A DNA stretch of 64,000 nt, taken from the NCBI GenBank assembly GCA_040772085.1, contig JAXGYU010000001.1, positions 2,418,001-2,482,000 on the forward strand. The letters are read 5' to 3'. The DNA is from JAXGMV01 sp040772085 (GTDB lineage: Bacteria; Chloroflexota; Anaerolineae; Anaerolineales; Anaerolineaceae). The position numbers and the translations under genes are program-made. The notes beneath the pieces were generated by a model that searched no databases, had not been told where the DNA came from, and saw nothing but the letters and a program-made list of their open reading frames with translations. Within the stretch, counting starts at the first letter, position 1, and each line of letters opens with the position of its first letter. Shown piece by piece: positions 35,464 through 44,772 of this stretch.

Positions 35464-36357
35464 TCATCCAAACCGGCCGCTAATATAATCTTCGGTTTCT
35501 TTGTTTTTCGGTTTGGTGAATATGTTCGTTGTCAATCCGAATTCCGCCAGATAACCCGTGCGGCTTTCATCGGTATTCATGAACACTGTGTAGTCTGACA
35601 CCCGCGCAGCCTGCTGCATGTTATGTGTGACGATAATGATCGTCACCTGTTTGACGATGGTGCGGATCAGTTCTTCGATGTGATAGGTCGCGATCGGATC
35701 CAGCGCTGACGCGGGCTCGTCCATCAGGATGATGTCAGGTTCTACTGCCAGCGCGCGGGCGATGCAAAGCCGCTGCTGCTGCCCGCCGGAGAGGGAATAG
35801 GCACTCTGTTTCAAGATATCCTTGACCTCGTCCCACAGCGCTGCCTGGCGCAGACTTGTCTCGACAATTTCATCCACGATCTGCCGGTGCGTGATGCCGT
35901 AAAGGTGCGGGCCATAAGCGACATTGTCGTAAATGGATTTGGGGAAGGGGTTGGGCTTCTGAAAGACCATGCCGACCTTCCTGCGGACATCGACCACATC
36001 GACACTTTTATCGTAGATATTGACACCGTCAATAATCACCCTGCCTTCGACGCGGCAATTCGGCACCAGGTCGTTCATGCGGTTGAAGCAGCGCAGCAGG
36101 GTTGACTTGCCGCACCCGGAAGGTCCGATGATGGCAGTCACTTCTTTTTCCAGCACCGCGAGATTGATGTCTTCCAGTGCCTTGAACTTGCCATAGTATA
36201 AGTCCAGGTTCTGGGAGATCACCTTTTCTTTGCGATCAGGCTTTTGCCCGCTTTCATGAGCGGAGACAGTTGTATGCAAGCCCCTGACGGGCTTGCCCTC
36301 GTTCTGGTCTGTCATCCTGTTCTCTTCCGCCGGCATGGCTGCTAGTTCCTGACTCAT
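35464..36357 (-). CDS. pstB: Phosphate ABC transporter ATP-binding protein
   Basis: A 297-residue ATPase: Walker A GPSGCGKS (78-85), signature LSGGQQQR, Walker B ILMDEPASALDP and H-loop VTHNMQQ. The stretch LRCFNRMNDL and the KPNPFPKSIYDNVAYG region are PstB hallmarks. An extra N-terminus of about 43 residues precedes the ABC domain; a start at Met15 is also possible. It powers phosphate uptake with PstS, PstC and PstA, whose genes are absent from this window and must lie elsewhere. Confidence 0.95.
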   Translation of the reverse strand: MSQELAAMPAEENRMTDQNEGKPVRGLHTTVSAHESGQKPDRKEKVISQNLDLYYGKFKALEDINLAVLEKEVTAIIGPSGCGKSTLLRCFNRMNDLVPNCRVEGRVIIDGVNIYDKSVDVVDVRRKVGMVFQKPNPFPKSIYDNVAYGPHLYGITHRQIVDEIVETSLRQAALWDEVKDILKQSAYSLSGGQQQRLCIARALAVEPDIILMDEPASALDPIATYHIEELIRTIVKQVTIIIVTHNMQQAARVSDYTVFMNTDESRTGYLAEFGLTTNIFTKPKNKETEDYISGRFG

Positions 36358-36404
36358 GTGATGCTCAATTTTACTCCAGCTATGATTCCAATACGTGAAA
36401 ATTG

Positions 36405-37121
36405 CTATCCATCAAAGCGGTAACCTGCGCTGCGGATGGTGACGATTCGTTTGGGGTTTTGCGGATCCTCTTCAAGGCGCTCACGCAGCCAGCGAACGTG
36501 AACATCAACGGTACGGCTGTTGCCGTAATACTCCCAGCCCCAGACGTCGGTCAGAATTCGCTGCCGGCTGAGCAGTTGTCCCCGATGCTGGCAGAGGTAA
36601 ACCAGCAGGTCATACTCCTTGGGTTTCAGCTCAATCACTTTGTCGTCGATGTATGCTTCGTGTCGCGAAAGGTTGATTTTGAGGTTGTCGAAGACAAGCA
36701 CCTTGTCAGCTTCCACCTGCGTGTCACCGGTTTCGGCTGCCGCCCCTTCACGGATGATCCTGGCCCGGCGCAGCATCGCCTTGACGCGCGCCATTACTTC
36801 CCGCATTGAGAATGGCTTGGTGATGTAGTCATCGGCGCCGACTTCCAGTCCGACGACGCGGTCGATCACATCGTCCTTGGCCGTCAGCATGATGATCGGT
36901 GTATTCAGATCCTGCCTGATGGCGCGGCAGACTTCGAAGCCATCCAGCCCCGGCAGCATCAGGTCAAGCAGGATCAGGTCAGGCAGATGGGTCTTGGCGG
37001 ATTCAACCGCGGTCAGTCCGTTATCGGCGGTGATGACAACAAATCCCTGCTTCTCGAGGTTATAAGCCAGCGTCTCGCGCAAGGCAACTTCATCTTCAAC
37101 AACCAATATTTTTTCCGTCAT
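36405..37121 (-). CDS. PhoB/OmpR-type response regulator
   Basis: A 238-residue regulator: receiver domain (about 3-120; acidic pocket EDE, phospho-Asp in LLDLMLPG, switch Thr and Lys in LTAKDD) and OmpR-type winged helix (about 140-236, with SRTVDVHVRWLRERLEEDP). Its place before pstB and phoU makes it the probable PhoB, which would activate phosphate-starvation genes. No histidine kinase gene is beside it. The gene starts 4 bases after the glycosyltransferase gene, so it may be co-transcribed with polysaccharide genes. Confidence 0.88.
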   Translation of the reverse strand: MTEKILVVEDEVALRETLAYNLEKQGFVVITADNGLTAVESAKTHLPDLILLDLMLPGLDGFEVCRAIRQDLNTPIIMLTAKDDVIDRVVGLEVGADDYITKPFSMREVMARVKAMLRRARIIREGAAAETGDTQVEADKVLVFDNLKINLSRHEAYIDDKVIELKPKEYDLLVYLCQHRGQLLSRQRILTDVWGWEYYGNSRTVDVHVRWLRERLEEDPQNPKRIVTIRSAGYRFDG

Positions 37122-37125
37122 ATGC

Positions 37126-38322
37126 CTACCTGTTGAATCCTAGAAATAATTGCTCAAAGCGATCGATCGCCAGCGAGCGGTCGAAGTGGTTTATTACGTG
37201 CACGCGCCCGGCTTCTCCCATGGTTAGAGCAAGTTCGGGATGAGCCTGCAGACGCAAGATGGCTTTGACAAGTTCATCCGCGTTGCCCGGCTGGATGGCG
37301 ATGCCGCAGCCTGCCGCTTCGACTACCTCGCGGATCACACCGTCTATTGCCAGGATGACAGGTTTGCCGGCTGCCATGTAATCAAACACCTTGTTGGGAT
37401 AAGTGGTGCGAAACATGGGGATGGGCTGCAAGATCGCCAGACAGGCATCCGCGATAGAGAGGGTCTCCGCGACCTGGCGCTTGGAGACCGGCGGCAAAAA
37501 GGTGATGTTCGTGAGCCCCAGCGACAGTGCCTGCGACATCAGCGCTGGCTTTTCTTTGCCGTCACCGACCAGCACAAACTGAACCTCGGGGTTGTCACGC
37601 AATTGGGCGGCAGCATTGAGTACGACACCCAGATCGTTCGCCAGCCCATGCGCGCCGCTGTACATCACGACGAATTTGTCTGCCAGTCCGAGTTGCTGCT
37701 TGAGTGCAGCGTTTGCGCTGGCGCCGTCAAACATGCTGACATCGACACCATTGGCGATCAGCGTGATGGGGGTGCTGGTCTTAGCGCTGATGTATTCAAT
37801 AAAACCCGGAGAGTTGACGACGATTGCGTCAGCGCGCTGGTATATAAAGCGTTCAAGCCAGTAGGAGAGGCTGATTAGCGTTGGGTTTTTCAACACACCG
37901 GTATCGATGGCGAAGACCGGCCACAAATCCCTGACTTCGAGCACGAAATTTGCACCTTTGAATCGCGCGACCAGCCAGGCTGCGACTGTTTGAAAAAGGG
38001 GAGGCGTGGTGCCCCAGACAACATCGACTTGCCTGACCTTGAACAAGCCGATAAAAAATGCGGAAACCATGAAACTGAAGAAATTGACCAGTCGGCTGAA
38101 AAATGAGCGGTGCAGACTGGCTTTGGTATTGGTCCTAAGAATACGAAAAGGCAGGTCGGATTCGACCACGGCGGCAGCTTTGCCGCTCAGATAATTGATG
38201 GGACTGGTAATCACGGTCACCTGGTGACCGCGTTCAGCGAGCTTGCTGCAAATTTCAAAATGGCGGGTACCGCCGGCATCATCCAGGGAAACAAACGCCT
38301 GGTGAATCAGCAAAATGTGCAT
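37126..38322 (-). CDS. GT4-family glycosyltransferase (WbuB-like)
   Basis: A 398-residue GT-B enzyme. The N-terminal domain starts with MHILLIHQAFVSLDDAGGTRHFEI, a pattern of WbuB-type transferases. The C-terminal domain has the nucleotide-sugar region (MYSGAHGLANDLGVVLNAA, then PNKVFDYMAAGKPVIL with the acidic pattern). A hydrophobic segment near 70-95 may hold it at the membrane. It probably adds a sugar to a lipid-linked polysaccharide. Neighbours are a heparinase-like gene and a two-domain oxidoreductase upstream and phoB downstream. Confidence 0.85.
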   Translation of the reverse strand: MHILLIHQAFVSLDDAGGTRHFEICSKLAERGHQVTVITSPINYLSGKAAAVVESDLPFRILRTNTKASLHRSFFSRLVNFFSFMVSAFFIGLFKVRQVDVVWGTTPPLFQTVAAWLVARFKGANFVLEVRDLWPVFAIDTGVLKNPTLISLSYWLERFIYQRADAIVVNSPGFIEYISAKTSTPITLIANGVDVSMFDGASANAALKQQLGLADKFVVMYSGAHGLANDLGVVLNAAAQLRDNPEVQFVLVGDGKEKPALMSQALSLGLTNITFLPPVSKRQVAETLSIADACLAILQPIPMFRTTYPNKVFDYMAAGKPVILAIDGVIREVVEAAGCGIAIQPGNADELVKAILRLQAHPELALTMGEAGRVHVINHFDRSLAIDRFEQLFLGFNR

Positions 38323-38348
38323 GTCTTCATTTTACCGCAGGCGCTGAT

Positions 38349-40271
38349 TCAATGCGAAAAAATGAACGTCGTGGTGATTTCAAAACTGGATTTAGCGTTG
38401 ACAATATGGCGGCAGGAGAGGGCGGGGACGAGCATATCATAGGTCGGTGAGACCCAGCCAAAAGTTTCCGGCGCAGCAAATTCTCCATGAAGGCGGACAC
38501 CAGCTCGGGCGATCCCATGGCTGACAATCTCACCGCCCTGGCAGCGGAAGTTGACGCGCGCGGTGAAATCGGCATAGGTCAGCACAAGGTCATCATTCTG
38601 TATATCCCAGCCGGTGTCAGCCAGCAGCCAGTTCATCTCAATGGTGATTGGGGCGCTCGTGCCGTGTAAAAGTTCCATCTGGTCGATGACCTCCCAGCCC
38701 GATGCTGTGGAACGCAGGGTGCGCTGGTGGCGATACCCGAGTCCGCGAAACCCATCCTGAACGGCAAAAAATTGCCCGTTTACATGGATTACAGCAACAT
38801 CAGAGGTAACAGCGTCTCCTGCCCAGCGGAAACGGCCTGAGGGCTGGAGCGCATATCCAACAGGCGTGTCGAGCGTATTATGATGCTGATTCGTCCGCAA
38901 AGTGTTCTGCCACGGCGCCGGTGCTGAATAGCGGTAGGTGCCGGCATCACACGCGATATTGATCCCAAGATGCCAGATATCCGCATGCAGCAAGTCAGCA
39001 TGCGCGGGTCTTGTGCTGGTGTTCAGAGTGCGCAATCGCGCCCATCCATTTGAGGTAACAATTCGTCTGGCGCTGGCTTCCCTGCGGGTCATTTGCTCAA
39101 CACCAGCCATTCCGAACAGGCTGATGTACTCGTTCCACGGTCCTTCAGGAAGCGCTGGGTTCATGGAGTTTGCGCTGGGGAAGGCAGCCAGCACAGGACG
39201 ATAGTCCTGATAACCGCAGCCCGCCAGACCGAACATCCACGAACCGTCATTGTGCCCGAGATTGTTCGCCTTCCCGGAGGCATGATCCACTTCATTGCTC
39301 AGCCATATGCCAGCGAGGGAGATTTTTTCAGCCGCTTGAGCTTCAAACCGGTCTTGTTTGAACTCAAACAGCTTATTCATCCACAACACCAGCGTGAGCG
39401 CCAGCCGCTGATAGGTCGTGCTATGCTGGACATACTCTCCGTCTGAATCGATCTGGCGGCTGATAAAACGGTTGAAAAGTTGATAGCCTTGCCTCTCCCA
39501 ATCGGCCGCGTCCGGATGCCACGGGCAGAAGACGCTGGCTGTATAGAGCGCGGCTGCCTCCGAAAGAATGTGATTGTTATTCTGCGCTATCGCGTAGGAG
39601 AGAGTCGGGCGGATACGTTCGGCATGGATGCTGAGGACCAATCCAAGTTGCCGGCTTTCGACCGGGTGGTTGGAAAACCAGCGTGCGCACAAGGTCGATG
39701 CCATGGCCAGGTTGATCAGCCTTAAGCCTGCTTCTTGCCCGGAGACCCAGTTTGGCCCGCAATTGACCGGAGCTGAGCTAAGAAACTCAGTCAATAGGCT
39801 CATGATCTTTTCCGGATACCGCCTATCGCCTGTTCTGATGTAAGCCCGAGCCAGCGTGAAGGCCCAGTCAAAACGGGCAGGATCCCAGATTAATTTGATG
39901 TCCTGACCGTTCGGCAGGTTGTCGGAGATTTCGGTCCAGTGTTGTTGCGCGAACCCCGTACGAAACTCAATTGGAGCGGACTGCAGGCCGAAGCGCAAAT
40001 GTCTGCCTGCCAGAATTTCCTCAGCTTGTTCCGGCAAGGCGTCGTCTATTAATGTGTATGAGCGAATTAGTTCAAGCTGGTCGCTTGAATATAGCGCCGG
40101 CATCGTGCCTGGGATGGTCTGCGGAATTTGTGTTAAATCAACCTGACGCGGGGGTGTCCGTCTGCGCAACATACCCGTCTTGAGCTGAAGCATATAACTG
40201 CCGTACTGCAGCAGCGAACCGATTGGCGTCTGCCTGAGGAGTGCGAGGGTTGATGTCAGCCTGTCAGACAA
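38349..40271 (-). CDS. Heparinase II/III-family polysaccharide lyase-like protein
   Basis: A 640-residue protein: an N-terminal helical alginate-lyase-like domain (about 120-330, with NNHILSEAAALYTASVFCP and YVQHSTTYQRLALT) and a C-terminal beta-rich heparinase II/III domain (about 390-620). No signal peptide is evident. Genes like this are common in exopolysaccharide clusters next to GT4 transferases and bi-domain oxidoreductases. There they may trim or help export the polymer rather than degrade external glycans. The sugar acted on is unknown. Confidence 0.82.
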   Translation of the reverse strand: MSDRLTSTLALLRQTPIGSLLQYGSYMLQLKTGMLRRRTPPRQVDLTQIPQTIPGTMPALYSSDQLELIRSYTLIDDALPEQAEEILAGRHLRFGLQSAPIEFRTGFAQQHWTEISDNLPNGQDIKLIWDPARFDWAFTLARAYIRTGDRRYPEKIMSLLTEFLSSAPVNCGPNWVSGQEAGLRLINLAMASTLCARWFSNHPVESRQLGLVLSIHAERIRPTLSYAIAQNNNHILSEAAALYTASVFCPWHPDAADWERQGYQLFNRFISRQIDSDGEYVQHSTTYQRLALTLVLWMNKLFEFKQDRFEAQAAEKISLAGIWLSNEVDHASGKANNLGHNDGSWMFGLAGCGYQDYRPVLAAFPSANSMNPALPEGPWNEYISLFGMAGVEQMTRREASARRIVTSNGWARLRTLNTSTRPAHADLLHADIWHLGINIACDAGTYRYSAPAPWQNTLRTNQHHNTLDTPVGYALQPSGRFRWAGDAVTSDVAVIHVNGQFFAVQDGFRGLGYRHQRTLRSTASGWEVIDQMELLHGTSAPITIEMNWLLADTGWDIQNDDLVLTYADFTARVNFRCQGGEIVSHGIARAGVRLHGEFAAPETFGWVSPTYDMLVPALSCRHIVNAKSSFEITTTFIFSH

Positions 40272-40286
40272 GGGTGATTGTCCCGC

Positions 40287-42431
40287 CTAGACCGTGATGG
40301 TTGCGCCGGTTCGCAATGACTCCATGATGGCAAAGGTCGTCAGCGTTGTAGCTGCCAACTGGTCGAGCGGGATAGACGCCGCGCCGCCATTGGAAACCGT
40401 ATCAACGAATGCCTTCCAGCACGCGGCATGACCTTTGTCCTGTCGCCCTGATCTGCTCACCTGGCGCTTGCCGTCCTGCATCGTTTCCATAGATTTGAAA
40501 TCATCCAGCACAGCGATCCTGCCGCCGCAGAACACTTCAACCATTTCTTTCGGCCAGGCTTTGTCGCCATTCGCCAGGTAACTCAATTGACCCGTCGACC
40601 CATTGTCGAATCGGATCAAGGCAGAGACATTATCGGAGGCGTATTTGCCAGCGTCTGGCAAGCTGACCGTGCTGACCGAGACAGGTTTTGCACCGGTCAG
40701 GAATTGCATCAGATCGATGAAATGGCAAGCTTCGCCGATGATCCTGCCGCCGCCGATCGCCGGGTCATGCAGCCAGTGTGACAGCGGCAGCAGTCCGGCA
40801 TTGACGCGATAGTTGATGACCATCGGTTCCGGCGATGGAGCAAGGAATGCCTTGAGCTGCGCTGCCAGCGGCGCGAAACGGCGGTTGAAACCGACCGTAT
40901 AGCACAAATCGGGATGGTCGTTGATCACTTGCAACAACGCGTCCAGCTCCTCACGGTTCAGCGCCATTGGTTTCTCGCAGAATACATGCTTTCCGGCTTG
41001 CAGCGCCAGCATCGCCTGGCGTGCGTGCTGGTTGTGGCGCGTCAGAATCGCGACTGAATTAATCACTGGGTCGTCGATGATGACGTGCTCATCCGCGCTC
41101 GCGTGCTGAAATCCAAATTTGGATCCGGCATGCTCCGCCTTGACGCCGGTCAGGCTGGCGATGGTATGCAGCCTTGAACTGCCATCCCTGGTGACGATTG
41201 GAAGGAAGGTCGCGGTGGCGTAATTGCCCGCGCCGAGCACGCCCAATGTCACCTTTGCTTGCGCGTTCACGACCATTGAAGTCTTAAGCGCGATGCGTTT
41301 TTCTTCTTCACCAGCCCGCGCGGGGTAGGTCAGCAGAACCCCAAGATAATCCGTACTGTCGCCCTTGATCAGCTCATAGGCCTGAACCGCGTCCTGTATC
41401 TCGAAGCGGTGGGTGATGAACGGCTTGACATCCAGCTTGCCGGATTTCATCAAAGCCAGAACGGATTCCATGTTGCGCTGTTCCGTCCAGCGCACATAGG
41501 CATAGGGGTAATCTTGTCCCAGCTCTTCGTACTTGGCGTCGTATCGACCCGGCCCATACGACCTTGAGACCAGGAAGGTGATTTCTTTCTCGAAGAATGG
41601 TTTGCGTTCCAGATCGAGACCAACCGCGCCAACCGAGATGATCGAGCCTTTGTCACGCACAAGCCTGGCAGCCAGTTGAATGGGGTCGTTCGAGGTCGAT
41701 GCCGCACAAATCAAAACGGCGTCAGTGCCATGATTATTCGTTAGGCTAGCAATTGTTTCAGGGGCGACGGCGTTAGTGACCGCTTCGATGCCCATTTCTT
41801 CGGCGAAGGCGATCCGTTTTGGATCAATATCACAGCCGACCACTTCGCAGCCAGCGGCTAACGCGATTTTCGCGCTCAGGAGACCCAGCAAACCGAGACC
41901 GACGACAGCGATCTTCTCCCCGACCTGTGGCGCTGCCAGACGGAAGCCTTGCATGGCTACCGCGGCGAGTGTCGTGAACGCTGCTTCATCGAAGCTCACG
42001 TTCGATGGAATGGACGCGATCAGGTTTTTCGGGACGAGCGCGAACTCGGCGTGCACGGCGTGATTTCCGCCGGCACAGGCGACACGATCGCCGGGTTGTA
42101 TGCCGGTAACACCTTCACCGACCTCCACGACCGTGCCGGCTGAAGAGTAGCCGAGCGTCATAGGTTGGTCGAGGCGGTTGAAGACAGCTTCAATCGTCGG
42201 GACGATGCCCTCACGGGAGGCTTTGTCCAGCACCTGTTTGACCAGGTCAGGCCGTGATTGTGCTTTTGAGACCAGGTTCTTCTCGGCAAATTCGACCACG
42301 CTGCGTTCAGTTCCGGCGGAGACGAGCGACGCAGCCGTCCGCACAAGAACTGAGCCGGGTGTTATTGACGGAATCGGGATATCTTCAACGCTGGTTAAGC
42401 CCGTCTTCATATTTTGAATGACTTGTTTCAT
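40287..42431 (-). CDS. Two-domain oxidoreductase (Zn-ADH-like plus Gfo/Idh/MocA)
   Basis: A 714-residue fusion. Residues 1-350 are a medium-chain alcohol-dehydrogenase-like domain (GYSSAGTVVEVGEGV; NAD-binding VVGLGLLGLLSAKIA). Residues about 375-714 are a Gfo/Idh/MocA-type sugar dehydrogenase (GVLGAGNYATATFLP, HVFCEKPMA, GGGRIIGEACHFID). The same fusion is frequent beside heparinase-like genes in polysaccharide loci. It may oxidise or epimerise a nucleotide sugar. It is first in the run with the heparinase-like and glycosyltransferase genes, divergent from the Wzz-like gene. Confidence 0.88.
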   Translation of the reverse strand: MKQVIQNMKTGLTSVEDIPIPSITPGSVLVRTAASLVSAGTERSVVEFAEKNLVSKAQSRPDLVKQVLDKASREGIVPTIEAVFNRLDQPMTLGYSSAGTVVEVGEGVTGIQPGDRVACAGGNHAVHAEFALVPKNLIASIPSNVSFDEAAFTTLAAVAMQGFRLAAPQVGEKIAVVGLGLLGLLSAKIALAAGCEVVGCDIDPKRIAFAEEMGIEAVTNAVAPETIASLTNNHGTDAVLICAASTSNDPIQLAARLVRDKGSIISVGAVGLDLERKPFFEKEITFLVSRSYGPGRYDAKYEELGQDYPYAYVRWTEQRNMESVLALMKSGKLDVKPFITHRFEIQDAVQAYELIKGDSTDYLGVLLTYPARAGEEEKRIALKTSMVVNAQAKVTLGVLGAGNYATATFLPIVTRDGSSRLHTIASLTGVKAEHAGSKFGFQHASADEHVIIDDPVINSVAILTRHNQHARQAMLALQAGKHVFCEKPMALNREELDALLQVINDHPDLCYTVGFNRRFAPLAAQLKAFLAPSPEPMVINYRVNAGLLPLSHWLHDPAIGGGRIIGEACHFIDLMQFLTGAKPVSVSTVSLPDAGKYASDNVSALIRFDNGSTGQLSYLANGDKAWPKEMVEVFCGGRIAVLDDFKSMETMQDGKRQVSRSGRQDKGHAACWKAFVDTVSNGGAASIPLDQLAATTLTTFAIMESLRTGATITV

Positions 42432-42546
42432 GGCATGCTCATTCCGAAAATCTCATGGTTAATGGTCAAAAATTGCGTTTCTAAACCAATTATAACTGTC
42501 ATAATCAGCCAATGACCGGCTATTAGCGGGTAAAATTAATGATTAC

Positions 42547-43314
42547 ATGGTAACGATCAACCAACTTTACAGGAGCACCGTCCGACAATGGTGGTTCATT
42601 CTGGCGTGTATGATCGCCGGGGCGCTGATAACCGGAGCGCTGGCGTTCAGGTCACCCGCCTACACGTCATCCGCAAGGCTTGTCATGTCGCTCGATACGT
42701 CACGCTCAGGCATGCTGAAAGATGTTGACGCGGACAGGCTGATGGTGGTCGTAGGTGATCTGATCAAGTCTGAACCGGTGCTCGACCAGACACGCGCAAA
42801 CTTCGAAACCGGCAAACAAATGTCGAATGCGGACTTCATGGCGTCAGCCTCGATGGAGCGTTATGACATGGTCTGGACGCTGCGATATGCGGACGGGAAT
42901 CCGCAAGTCAGTCACGCCGCGGTTGCTGCCTGGGCGGACGTGGCCTATCAGGCAATTGTCAACGCGCAGCAAGCCGCCCTCGCGGCCGACCTGTTGGGGC
43001 GCAGGCTGGAGAGCCTGAACCAGTGCGCGGCTTCAGGCGCCATGAATCTGCCGGTGACCGCAAGCTGTAGCGCTTGGAATGCGGATGAGCTTCAGACATC
43101 GATTACCGAGACCATTTCTGAGCTGACCGCGGCACGCGCAGAGGCTTTTGGCATGAACAGCGCTTTGACTGCCATGCCGCCAGATGAAATTCAGCCGGCA
43201 ATGCAAGCGGCCGGAGGGCGAGGCGGCAGCATCCTGATTGGCGCGCTCGGCGGATTACTGCTCGGCCTGATTCTGCCGTTGATGACAAGCAGCAAAAAAT
43301 CGGACAATGATTGA
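42547..43314 (+). CDS. Wzz-like polysaccharide chain-length/co-polymerase protein
   Basis: A 255-residue protein with transmembrane helices at about 16-35 and 228-248 and an extracytoplasmic region between, the layout of Wzz/BY-kinase-type co-polymerases without a kinase domain. The N-terminus (LYRSTVRQWWFILACMIAGALITG) is typical. It regulates chain length during export of polysaccharide. The next gene, which overlaps by 8 bases, encodes a probable polymerase/ligase. The gene is divergent from the oxidoreductase. Confidence 0.75.
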   Translation: MVTINQLYRSTVRQWWFILACMIAGALITGALAFRSPAYTSSARLVMSLDTSRSGMLKDVDADRLMVVVGDLIKSEPVLDQTRANFETGKQMSNADFMASASMERYDMVWTLRYADGNPQVSHAAVAAWADVAYQAIVNAQQAALAADLLGRRLESLNQCAASGAMNLPVTASCSAWNADELQTSITETISELTAARAEAFGMNSALTAMPPDEIQPAMQAAGGRGGSILIGALGGLLLGLILPLMTSSKKSDND

Positions 43315-44755
43315 GAAATTCCTTAAAGGTTCCGCGGCACCTGCGACCATAGTATGGATCGCGCTCATCGCGCTCCTGCCGGTGACAAGCACGCCAGTTG
43401 TCGCGCGTTTGCTCGGTTCGAGCACAGTCGCCTCGCCATCCATCATTCTGCTGGCCTTGTTTATCTTCCTCTGGTTGGTTCCAGCGTTGCTGACTGGACA
43501 CAAACTCTCGCAAGCTTCGCTTGTCTTGCTCATCCTCTTTTGCTGTGCCGCCGGCTTGTCGCTGATCATGAACGCGAATGCCATCCTCAGCTACAAAACG
43601 ACTACACCCCTGAGAGCGCAAATCGAAGGGATAGCGACTTTGTTGATCGGCGTCGGTTTCTTCATGTCTACTGCGGCTTTTACCTCTTACCCCGACAAAC
43701 GCCGGCTGACACTCTCGGTGATCAACTTCAGCGGGTTGATCGTTCTGCTGTGGTGTTTCCTGCAGGCTTACTTCTGGCTCCGCTATCAGCGTTATCCGGA
43801 ATGGCTGCGTTCGCTGCAGGAGCTGATCTCGATCGGACCGCTTTTCAGGGGCAGGGTGACCGGCTTCGCGCTCGAGCCATCCTGGCTGGCGCACCAACTG
43901 AACATGCTCTATCTGCCGATCTGGCTGGCAGCGAGCGCCACTGGTTATAGCAGCCACCGCAAATTCGGCAAGCGATTTAGTTTTGAAATGATCCTGCTTG
44001 TCCTGGGCGTCGTCACGCTCATCATGACCATGTCAAGGGCAGGGTATCTGGCGTTTTTGCTGATGTCCGGTTTTATATTCGTGTTATTGATACGCTGGTT
44101 GAGCGAGAAGGTGAAAAAATTCGTCAAACCTGAGAGGCAGAGAGCGGCTGGCTTTTTGACTTCATTTGCGCTGACGGTGGGTGGAATTGTCGCGGTCATC
44201 GGCTTTCTCTATGTCGTCAGCCGGGTCGATCCGCGCATGGCTGATCTATTCAAGTTTGACCCGGACGCGGCAAACCCGATATTGGATTACGCGAACGCGC
44301 TGCTTTTCTCGTCACGCGTGGTGTACTGGCAGGCGGGCTGGCGGATCTTTGACCTGCACCCCTGGATGGGAGTGGGTATTGGTCTGGCAGGCTTTCACAT
44401 GCCTGAGTTGCTTTCGGGGTACGCGACGCGCTTGGTCGAAGTGCAAACCTTGCTCTACCATAGCAACACATTGCTCAACATCAAGTCGCTCTGGGTCCGG
44501 CTTCTGGCTGAGACAGGCATCGCTGGCTTCAGCTTGTTCGTCACCTGGTTGATATTGATTGCCAGACAGGCCTGGCGCCTGCTGAAGGCACTAGACAGTC
44601 AAAGTCGCATGATTGGGCTGGCAGGCATCTTTGTGCTGCTCGCATTGATTACCGAAGGCTTCAGTATCGATAGCTTCGCCATCCCCTATCTGTGGGTCTC
44701 TCTTGGCTTGGTGACCGCAACCAGTATGGGCGGACAATCCGCGTCTAGTCGTTAA
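43307..44755 (+). CDS. O-antigen ligase/polymerase-like membrane protein
   Basis: A 482-residue protein with about eleven transmembrane segments and one large extracytoplasmic loop (about 290-400) containing the Wzy_C-like stretch ARLVEVQTLLYHSNTLL and HPWMGVGIG. The HPWMGVGxG and later HNxxL-type region (here HSNTLL) are typical of Wzy polymerases and WaaL ligases. It should join polysaccharide repeat units at the outer face of the membrane. It is coupled to the Wzz-like gene by an 8-base overlap. Confidence 0.82.
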   Translation: MIEKFLKGSAAPATIVWIALIALLPVTSTPVVARLLGSSTVASPSIILLALFIFLWLVPALLTGHKLSQASLVLLILFCCAAGLSLIMNANAILSYKTTTPLRAQIEGIATLLIGVGFFMSTAAFTSYPDKRRLTLSVINFSGLIVLLWCFLQAYFWLRYQRYPEWLRSLQELISIGPLFRGRVTGFALEPSWLAHQLNMLYLPIWLAASATGYSSHRKFGKRFSFEMILLVLGVVTLIMTMSRAGYLAFLLMSGFIFVLLIRWLSEKVKKFVKPERQRAAGFLTSFALTVGGIVAVIGFLYVVSRVDPRMADLFKFDPDAANPILDYANALLFSSRVVYWQAGWRIFDLHPWMGVGIGLAGFHMPELLSGYATRLVEVQTLLYHSNTLLNIKSLWVRLLAETGIAGFSLFVTWLILIARQAWRLLKALDSQSRMIGLAGIFVLLALITEGFSIDSFAIPYLWVSLGLVTATSMGGQSASSR

Positions 44756-44772
44756 ATTCTATTCCCCGAGTA

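Noticed and set aside
43103..43957. 284-residue minus-strand frame
   Set aside because: Antisense to the Wzz- and Wzy-like genes; composition rich in Arg/Gln without any motif.
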